64,000 nt of DNA from Mastigias papua (taxonomy: Eukaryota; Cnidaria; Scyphozoa; Rhizostomeae; Mastigiidae), in the NCBI GenBank assembly GCA_964019165.1, contig OZ025271.1:12875759-12939758 (forward strand). The letters are read 5' to 3'. Within the stretch, counting starts at the first letter, position 1; the number at the start of each line of letters is the position of its first letter. The notes below the pieces were generated by a model that saw only the letters and a program-made list of their open reading frames with translations, did not search any database and had not been told where the DNA came from. This document shows positions 57,288 to 64,000 of the stretch, piece by piece. A program made the position numbers and the translations under genes.

Positions 57288-58402
57288 TAATCTCTTTGTA
57301 TGGGGTGCCAAACAGGTCAATACTGTCAACTCTGAAATACCTGCTGCATATCTAGATTATTTCGTCTAAACTCCATCTATTTAGTCAAAATTACGGTTAT
57401 CTTGTCTGAACGCTAGTTACTTCTTCTCAACTCACTTTATTTATCCTGAACACTACACAAATTTTGCAGCATATTCAACTATTTCATCATGCTGAACTTT
57501 TTGACCTTGCTCAACTTTTTCAGCATACTCCAAGTTTTCACAATGCTCCAGTCTTCACCATGCTCAACCTTTTCACCATGCTCAACTTTTCAATTTGCCC
57601 AGCTTTGTCAAATTGCATCTCGGTCTCCATAGCTGTACAAAGCACACACCCATCCCACTTTGTGCTAAATGCATAATCTTGAACTAATCCTCCTCTCCTG
57701 TCCAAAGCTAATCTTGCTTTATGAGTTGGAACTTTCATTGTATGAAAGGTACTTAGAATAATTAAATCTTTGCGAATAATGTTCGTTTTAACCATAGCTA
57801 CTTTACGGTACTTGGTCGATGGCCTGAAGTGTGTAGTATAGTTACTCCTTGAAGCTGTAGATGGTGGTCTAAAAGTTGGGAAGAGTCTTCTACGTTCAGA
57901 TGATTCAATCTGTCTGCATCAGATGGGTGCAGTGCTTGAGGTTAGCAATGATTATGCCATATTATTAACATGGGATTTGCTTTCCATGGCAGAGTTTATA
58001 GATATATTAATACTGCTATTAATGCTCCCTGCCATTTTTGTATAGCTGCACAATACGTTGAGTATTGTGAAGTCCAACATGTTGAAAATGTTGAGCATGG
58101 TGAAACAGCTGAGCATTGTGAAAAGTTGAGCATGGTGAAAAAGTTGAGCATATTGAAAAAGTTGAGCATTGTGTAAAAGTCTAGCATGGTGAAAAGCTGA
58201 GCAGTGTCAATTAGAGCTAAGAAGAAACAAGCAGAAGTCAGGCACAGTGAATAGAATTCGGGATGAATAAATGGAGTTGAGAAGAGATAACTAGGGATCA
58301 AACAAAATATACACAGTTTAGGCGAAATAATTCAGGTATGCAGCAGGTATTTTAGAGTTGAAAATATCAGCCTGGTTGGCACCCCATATCATAGACTATT
58401 AC
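57288..58402. mobile_element. Fold-back element with repetitive arms
   Basis: The left arm (57,288 to about 57,660) matches the complement of about 58,010-58,402: GGGGTGCCAA, AACTCT-AAATACCTGCTGCATA and ATTATTTCG-CTAAACT appear inverted. The inner part of each arm is a tandem of about 15-18 bp units (GTTGAGCATGGTGAAAAA on the right, its complement on the left). About 350 bp of unique centre. No target duplication was identified. Confidence 0.75.
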
Positions 58403-58661
58403 AGCAATTTCCCAATCTAATAATGACATCACAGACAGTCTATCTTTTCATTTTCCCAGAGCCTCACAATTGCTTATCAGTTACTTCAACATACCAATAC
58501 CGTGAAATCTCTGCATATTAGCCATTGCTACACAAATAATGCCAAGAATTTACAAAGCCATTCATGAGCACGTGATGAAACGGTTATATATAGCACTTGA
58601 CCACCTAAAAGCTGTAATATAAATGCAACACGATTGCAAAAATAATGTCATACCAACTTAC

Positions 58662-58724
58662 CGGATATTGCGAACATGCACAAACGTCATGGGATGGAGC
58701 TCCAGTTGAAGGTGGAAGAGGCGG
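58662..58724 (-). CDS. Pro-rich small exon of the ZU5 gene
   Basis: CTTATAG acceptor and CCG|GTAAGT donor; 63 nt, phase 0 both ends. Reads PPLPPSTGAPSHDVCACSQY. Joins in phase 0 with the exon at 55,509. Another frame is also open (LFHLQLELHPMTFVHV) but would put a stop in the next exon. Confidence 0.55.
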
Positions 58725-59104
58725 CTATAAGAGAGAATAGCATAGTATTGCATAAAAAATACATTATAACGAGTGCTATTGAGTACTCATAAAGTCGTCA
58801 ACTGTTTTTGAAAGCTCTCAAGTAATTTAATCACATTAACAAACTGAGTACAGAGGAAATGGGAATTGGGTAAAAGACACTTGCAGTATAAGATAACTTT
58901 AGATAAGAGAACAACAGACTTCATACAAGAATCTAGAGATTGTAAAGTATTAATCAATGGTGTTGTGATGGTATCCATGGCGCCAGCAGTCCTTCTTATC
59001 AACAGGTCCAATGAACATCACAATGGAGATATGTTTGCTCCCTCTATCAATTAACTAAACGAGTCACAGGGTAAATCAACGGCTTACCTTTGAGCATGGA
59101 GTTG

Positions 59105-59175
59105 AAAGTAAGACCAGTTAGCTATGTGGGAGAGAACTTCAATATTACAAAGTTCAAGTTCGACCCCTACTGGGT
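59105..59175 (+). other. tRNA-like sequence (possible SINE head)
   Basis: TTAGCTATGTGGGAGAGAAC resembles a tRNA D-arm/A-box, and AAGTTCGACCCC at about 59,156 a B-box/T-arm, at about the right spacing, with ACTGGG at the 3' side. Anticodon and acceptor stems do not fold cleanly. A decayed tRNA or tRNA-derived SINE is possible. Confidence 0.25.
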
Positions 59176-59228
59176 TTATTCACTTTATCACAATATCACC
59201 TAACAAATTAAAAAGTATGATAGCTTAC

Positions 59229-59288
59229 TGTTGACGGTGGGAGAGCACGGTGGCGATGGTCAGATTCTTTAGAACTTGAAGGAGACTC
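59229..59288 (-). CDS. Pro/Ser small exon of the ZU5 gene
   Basis: ATTGTAG acceptor and ACA|GTAAGC donor; 60 nt, phase 0. Reads ESPSSSKESDHRHRALPPST. A truncated copy lies at 59,929. Confidence 0.55.
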
Positions 59289-59492
59289 CTACAATAGCAA
59301 CATATGACAATATAAGCATACAATCACTAATAAATTTGCATAACAAAAAGTTGCTACGATAGAGCAATACAAAATGTAGCAAAAGCAAACATTTAATTCC
59401 ATGAAATGTGTGCATTACATCCAATTCTTCAATCACTCTACAGCGACAGATGGGAAGCACTTCGCATGTTATTCAAGAATGTCATCACTTAC

Positions 59493-59546
59493 CGTTATTG
59501 GTGGAAGATCAATGGCGGAAGGAGATGTTGAAGATGAGGGTGGCTT
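59493..59546 (-). CDS. Pro/Ser small exon of the ZU5 gene
   Basis: ATTGAAG acceptor and ACG|GTAAGT donor; 54 nt, phase 0. Reads KPPSSSTSPSAIDLPPIT. A degenerate copy lies at 60,082-60,136. Confidence 0.55.
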
Positions 59547-59681
59547 CTTCAATTAAAGAGAAAAAAAACAATGTAAGCTCAAAATACAACATACAAGAAC
59601 ATACAAAATGGAAGTCAGTATCACAAAGTTAGATGAAATTGACCGAAGTGAAAAGTTCTCTCCTTCAATGTAGCTACTTAC

Positions 59682-59741
59682 TGTTGATGATGGATGAGCA
59701 CGGCGAAAAAGTCGCTCAATAAGCGAGGGAGAGGGAGGCTT
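59682..59741 (-). CDS. Pro/Ser small exon of the ZU5 gene
   Basis: TTTCATAG acceptor and ACA|GTAAGT donor; 60 nt, phase 0. Reads KPPSPSLIERLFRRAHPSST. Its paralogue at 61,398 keeps the RLFRRA core. Confidence 0.55.
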
Positions 59742-59928
59742 CTATGAAAGACGAAAGAGATAACACATTCACACATGATATGAGAAGCATGAAATCATAA
59801 CTGAAGTAATTAGAAAATCGAATCAACGCATACTCTCCAATGATGAATAAACGGAGTTATTACATACAAGTTAAGAACTCACACTTTGTCACAATATCAC
59901 TTAACAACTTAAAAATGTGATAGCTTAC

Positions 59929-59956
59929 TGTTGACCGTGGGAAGTTGATAAAGTAA
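59929..59956 (-). pseudogene. Truncated copy of the 59,229 exon
   Basis: Donor side (TCAACA|GTAAGC) and flanks are retained, but the body is cut after a few codons and there is no acceptor. Confidence 0.5.
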
Positions 59957-60081
59957 TATACAGTTAAACAAAAGAAAAAATTTAAACGCATCCAATGTGT
60001 GCATTATATTCAATTATTCAATCAGTCTAAAGTGACAGATACAAAAAACTTCGCATGTTGTTCATGAATGTCATAAATTAC

Positions 60082-60136
60082 TGGTAATGGTGGAAGATCG
60101 ACGGTGGAAGAAGATGTTGAAGATGAGGGTGGCCCT
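60082..60136 (-). pseudogene. Degenerate copy of the 59,493 exon
   Basis: Same sequence order, but 55 nt (or 53 with the alternative AG) instead of 54 and donor changed to CCA|GTAATT. Inclusion would shift the frame. Confidence 0.5.
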
Positions 60137-60214
60137 CTGTACCAAAAAAGAGATATTAAAAACTGTAAGCTAAAATTGCAAAACAAAAGAACAGACAAAA
60201 TAGAATTCTGTATC

Positions 60215-61331
60215 CCAGAATAGGACTTGGGCAGAAGGCCAACTCTGACCCAGTGGTTTTGAAGTTTAGTAGGAGCAGTAGGATCATTTGATAGGAGGAG
60301 TTATCGTGATGAGAAAGTCAAGTAATTGAAAGACGATTATTGAATCTCTTTAGCATGCAGAAAGAAATGTTTTATTAGCAAGCACCAAAGTGGTACCAAA
60401 GCGTAGAATGATGGCTAAACTGTTAAATGTTAACAAGTTTAATATATTTTCGATTCTTTCACTTTGTCATCACAAGCTCTTTATCAATATACCTCAAGCA
60501 GTAATAAATCCTCGCCCTAACAAAAAGTTTTATTACTAATTATCTCCCAAACTGCTGGTAAGTGCCCCCCTATGATGCATCAGCCGAAGAGACCAAAAAG
60601 GTGAGATGTGCCATTTCATTGTTGATTATCAAGGCAAAGCTTCAGGAATGCATTTCAATGTTTTTCCTTAATAAGCTAAAGTATTTCATTAAACTAAGTA
60701 GTAATTAGTTACATAATCTATTCGTATTTGGTATCAAAAATCAACATTGTCCCCTATTGCTGTCCCATGGTATCTGTGGTTAAAAGATAAGATAGTTAAC
60801 AGTTATTAGCTTCTGGTTCACTGTGTTATTGCACCTTTACACTCGAGTCCTATCTCTTTGGAAAGCAATATGCTAAAGTTGCTGATATGGCTGCATTTAT
60901 GCAAGTGTTGATATGTATCTCTGTTTATCTAAGAGAAGTCACATATTTGCATAAATATCTGCCTTTTAGGAGAAAATGCTATTGATATTTCTTAATTAAG
61001 GCTCGTGACTCCACCCTATCAACCTCCTGACTACGTCCTTCATGACTATATAAACTTACCGATAGGGATTAGATGGGAATCTGTAGAAGCTAATGCCTGG
61101 TGGATAGCAGTATTATTTCTGCACAGTGGTAACTTTTCTTCGATATTTTTCTCCCTACTTTCAATTTCCATCTACAATAACAAACTAGCGGATTTCAACA
61201 AGTGCTCTCTACTGACTATCCTTCAGATACCTGGTTTCCAATCTACTTAAACTCATTTTCAATATGCACCTCCTTCCTATGCGTAAACAAAGTAAGCAGG
61301 AATCGGCCTTCTGCATAAATCCCATTCTGTG
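60215..61331. mobile_element. hAT-like insertion splitting a duplicated exon segment
   Basis: CAGAATAGGACTTGGGCAGA at the left matches the complement of the right end (CAGAATGGGATTTATGCAGA as read inward), sharing GCAGAAGGCC beyond. TCTGTATC flanks both sides (60,207-60,214 and 61,332-61,339). Removing it rejoins sequence colinear with 59,600-59,640. No transposase recognised in the 1.1 kb. Confidence 0.7.
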
Positions 61332-61397
61332 TCTGTATCACAAAGTTAGATGAAATCGACCGAAGTGGGAAGTTCTTTCTTTTATATAATCACTTAC

Positions 61398-61451
61398 TAT
61401 TGATATTGGAGGAGCACGGCGAAAAAGTCGCTTAATAAGCGAGGGAGGTTT
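61398..61451 (-). CDS. Pro/Ser small exon, most upstream found
   Basis: TTTCGTAG acceptor and ATA|GTAAGT donor; 54 nt, phase 0. Reads KPPSLIKRLFRRAPPISI. Paralogue of 59,682. The gene's start is not seen and may lie beyond 64 kb. Confidence 0.5.
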
Positions 61452-61559
61452 CTACGAAAGATGAAAGAGATAACACATACTCACAAAACACAAGAAGCAT
61501 ACAATTCAATACATAGAAAACGTGTTTTACCGCGTACTCTCCATTGCTAAATAAATGGG

Positions 61560-63115
61560 TGTCGTCATTTACAATTTTTCCAAAAATTCTCCCACCCACC
61601 TAAGTAAGACCCCACTTATTAAGAAGATCCTGGTCACTATCAAATCTTCTTTTCTGCAACACATCTTTATTACTATCTATCTATATAAGTTTGAAGGTAT
61701 TTAAAAGTTCACTGAAACTGTACTGTTTAAGTAGCTTTGGTTACTTGAACAGTCATCTACTCTCAAGATAAAATCTCCAAACCCGATGAAGACTCCCTAT
61801 CAAATACATTTATAGAAAATAATTAATATCCTTCCTGTTGATTTGACAGAAGACAACCCAACAGATAATTTCATTCCATCAGATGCACGAATTCCATAAA
61901 TCCCTCAACCAGTTCAAAGCAACAAAAGGCAAACATTTAGAATGTGAAGTATAACGTCATAAAGTAATGCTGATAGTTGAATATCTATCATTGGAGAACA
62001 TGTTAAAGATTAGGGTGTTTCCTTTTAATGATAAAGAAGAATTTTCGTATGAAAACAAGACAGAAGTTATTAAGATACAAGAAATAAAAACAAATAACAT
62101 GAAAATAAACGAAAATGAGAAGTTCTGTCCATTAAATGTGTCCATTTCTTCAAAATTCACAATCTGCATACAGCGGTAGTGTTACTACGATCTGCCAATC
62201 AAAACAGGCCTGTAGACAGTGGGGGGAGGGTAGGGCTGGCAGTTTCCCGAAAATAATTCGCTAAGATTTTTGTACTTCAAGATGTTCCAAATAGTCGTTT
62301 TAACTTATAACATTGTGAAAATCTACAGTTTAATCTGAAAGAAATGCTTTAAACAGGTATATCCTTATGGTTTCATAGCTATTCCAATGCTGTTCTTCTT
62401 GGAAATCGTTTGCTTAACAGTGCTTGTTGAAAAGGTTAAGCATATGATCTAAGAATATATGCACTTATGATAAACTAAATTATATACCTCAGAATAAATG
62501 TTTACTAAACTGATTCGAACCAAGCGCACTTTTAATTCCAATCTAGAGATGTACCTCCCCTGGCGCAGGTTTCTATTTGGCATGCATACAGTACAGGGTA
62601 GAATTGGAGCTAAATTTCTCCATCCTGTTGAATACGTGTCAAGTTAGACTCGTCCAAAAATGAAATAGAAACTAATGAAAACTCTCAAACACATATCATC
62701 GACTTCATCTGATGCTTGTATAATTCTACCATCAGGAAGCACTTCTATGCATACAAAAGGTGCTTTCATAATACCTAAAGGAAGAAGCCAAAACATTTTG
62801 CCTTTGGGGATTGCCCCCATAACTCCAATCCTCCCTCCTTCGCTACCACAGGCACTATCATCTTCATCCCTGCCCCCCTTCCACAAAATGGTTCAGCTGC
62901 CTATTGGTCTGCAATATAGTTATCAGTCAAATCAATTCTTATGATAAACTTTTTAACTCCCTACACTTTAGCAATGTAAATTCTCGCCAAAGTTTAGAGT
63001 AAAATTGAATTTCATAACAAGAAACAATTTACCACCCCAATTATCCTTTGCATATACCGTATTGAATGACAGTCTCAATTCGATAAAACATGCCAATAAA
63101 TAATCAACAATCCAT
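61560..63115. other. No assignable feature
   Basis: No exon with convincing borders. A minus-strand frame at about 62,660-62,800 (APFVCIEVLPDGRIIQ) overlaps an equally long plus-strand frame and cannot be decided. Confidence 0.4.
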
Positions 63116-63119
63116 TCGT

Positions 63120-63330
63120 TTCTCAGGCTATAAAGTATCTTTTCCTCTCATCTTATATTGTTATAACCATCCACAATTGCCATCAAACTTGAATGAATAT
63201 GGATGGAAGTCATTTTACTGATAATGGAGAAAGCAACGGCTGACAGGTGATCGTAAGCTCAGAAGTATTGACGAAATGAGAAAAGGCACAAAGCCAGCTC
63301 TAAAAACAAGGGAGAGCAAAGCCATAGAAT
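63120..63330. repeat. Dispersed repeat, copy 2
   Basis: Partner of 35,760-36,000, same orientation and order of shared phrases. Confidence 0.55.
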
Positions 63331-64000
63331 CACATATCACATGGCAAGTCTACGGTTATCCAGAAAAGTTTTGAGGCTATATTCCAACAAACTACTTCCA
63401 AAATGTACCCTCAGAATGGTGCCTTCTACCACAAAAATCACTGACTATGGACAAATTTAAATTTCCAGAACACTGGATGGGAACGGGGGCACTTGGAGAT
63501 ACCTGGCCTCCAAGTTTTGCAATCATTGAGAAAAGGGCCCTGAAGGTCTAAATACATGCACTTCATCTTGAGAAATCTGAGGCTTACGCAAAGTCACAGG
63601 ACTCCCATATCAATTTGTTTGGACACAACTAAAATTCTCCTAAAGTTAGATATGCTATCTACACCCTCACTGTATTTCGCTGCTGGTGGCAATAATCATG
63701 CTAGTATAGCCCGCAAATTGCATTGGTGGATGTGGCTCCTAAATTACAGGGTGTGACACCTAAATTATAGGTTGTGGCTTTGGTGATACACGAAGCTAAG
63801 AAGGGAAAGGTATGGATCATTAGAAATAAAATCCCCTTGTGCCCCCAAGCCCATGCTCTCAAACTCCCAAAATGGTCCAAGCAAAATAACAAATATCAGA
63901 ATATTAGTAAATCATCTTGATCTATAGTGTCTTCATGATAAAAATTGCTCCATACTAATTGAATCCATACTAATCAAACGATGTCATATATAAGGCAATA

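Noticed and set aside
59092..59125. Minus-strand 34-nt exon between CACATAG and GTAAGC
   Set aside because: Length is not a multiple of three and cannot join its phase-0 neighbours; overlaps the tRNA-like sequence.
62644..62944. Overlapping frames on both strands with protein-like phrases
   Set aside because: Equal length on both strands, no supported splice borders, no motif; cannot decide that either is coding.

Overview
This is AT-rich, intron-rich, repeat-dense nuclear DNA of an animal, probably an invertebrate. The signs are GT/AG exons of 30 to 320 nt separated by kilobase introns, metazoan-type domains (tandem ZU5, UPA, SMU1 WD40, MADF), hAT, Harbinger-like, LINE and Penelope-like elements, long (TA)n and (GT)n microsatellites, and no operons or ribosome-binding sites. 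I cannot name the species.

Main gene, minus strand, about 61.45 to at least 43.2 kb. A chain of tiny phase-0 exons coding for Pro/Ser-rich peptides (61.4, 59.7, 59.5, 59.25, 58.7 kb) leads through a 50-nt exon (55.5 kb) into a first ZU5 domain (54.3-53.2 kb), a second ZU5 domain (53.4-51.0 kb) and a UPA domain (49.9-48.6 kb). Every junction from 58.7 to 48.6 kb joins in frame. This is the core of PIDD1-like proteins. The second ZU5 ends in the autoproteolysis motif HFS; the first has NAS at that place. No death domain was recognised. Instead the next exons that fit the frame (44.8 and 43.2 kb) encode a short hydrophobic segment resembling a RHIM amyloid motif. This gene is the most interesting system here.

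Other coding remains. A decayed SMU1 (spliceosomal WD40 factor) copy runs on the minus strand from 31.5 to 25.5 kb, with stops and frameshifts. One of its exons was amplified into 19 tandem units of exactly 142 bp. A second family of about 60-nt exon-like units, intact and broken, lies at 19.6-22.7 kb with a relative at 42.6 kb. Two 3'-terminal exons of an unidentified plus-strand gene lie at 14.75 and 15.17 kb. A duplicated Cys-containing coding motif lies at 56.2-56.5 kb (+).

Mobile DNA. There is a dead LINE reverse transcriptase split by a 213-bp MITE (3.1-5.5 kb). A Harbinger-like element with TAA duplications carries a MADF gene (33.3-34.0 kb). A 2.3-kb hAT element with a perfect 8-bp duplication lies at 46.2-48.5 kb, and a 1.1-kb hAT-like insertion at 60.2-61.3 kb. 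A Penelope-like remnant has inverted terminal repeats and hammerhead-like cores (52.0-53.1 kb), with two solo terminal fragments (18.5, 22.2 kb). Two fold-back elements lie at 43.7-44.7 and 57.3-58.4 kb.

Regulatory-looking and repeat DNA. There is a nuclear-receptor-like DR2 array at 1.2 kb, eight same-strand CCAAT boxes at 8.16-8.56 kb followed by a possible start site and first-exon donor, a pre-miRNA-like hairpin at 8.7 kb, a 141-bp tandem array at 11.7-12.4 kb, and a 2.5-kb polypurine block (22.7-25.2 kb) containing an exact 134-bp x 8 minisatellite. Large parts of 5.5-8.1, 9-11.5, 12.7-14.4, 15.2-17.8, 34-39.8 and 62-64 kb show nothing I can assign.
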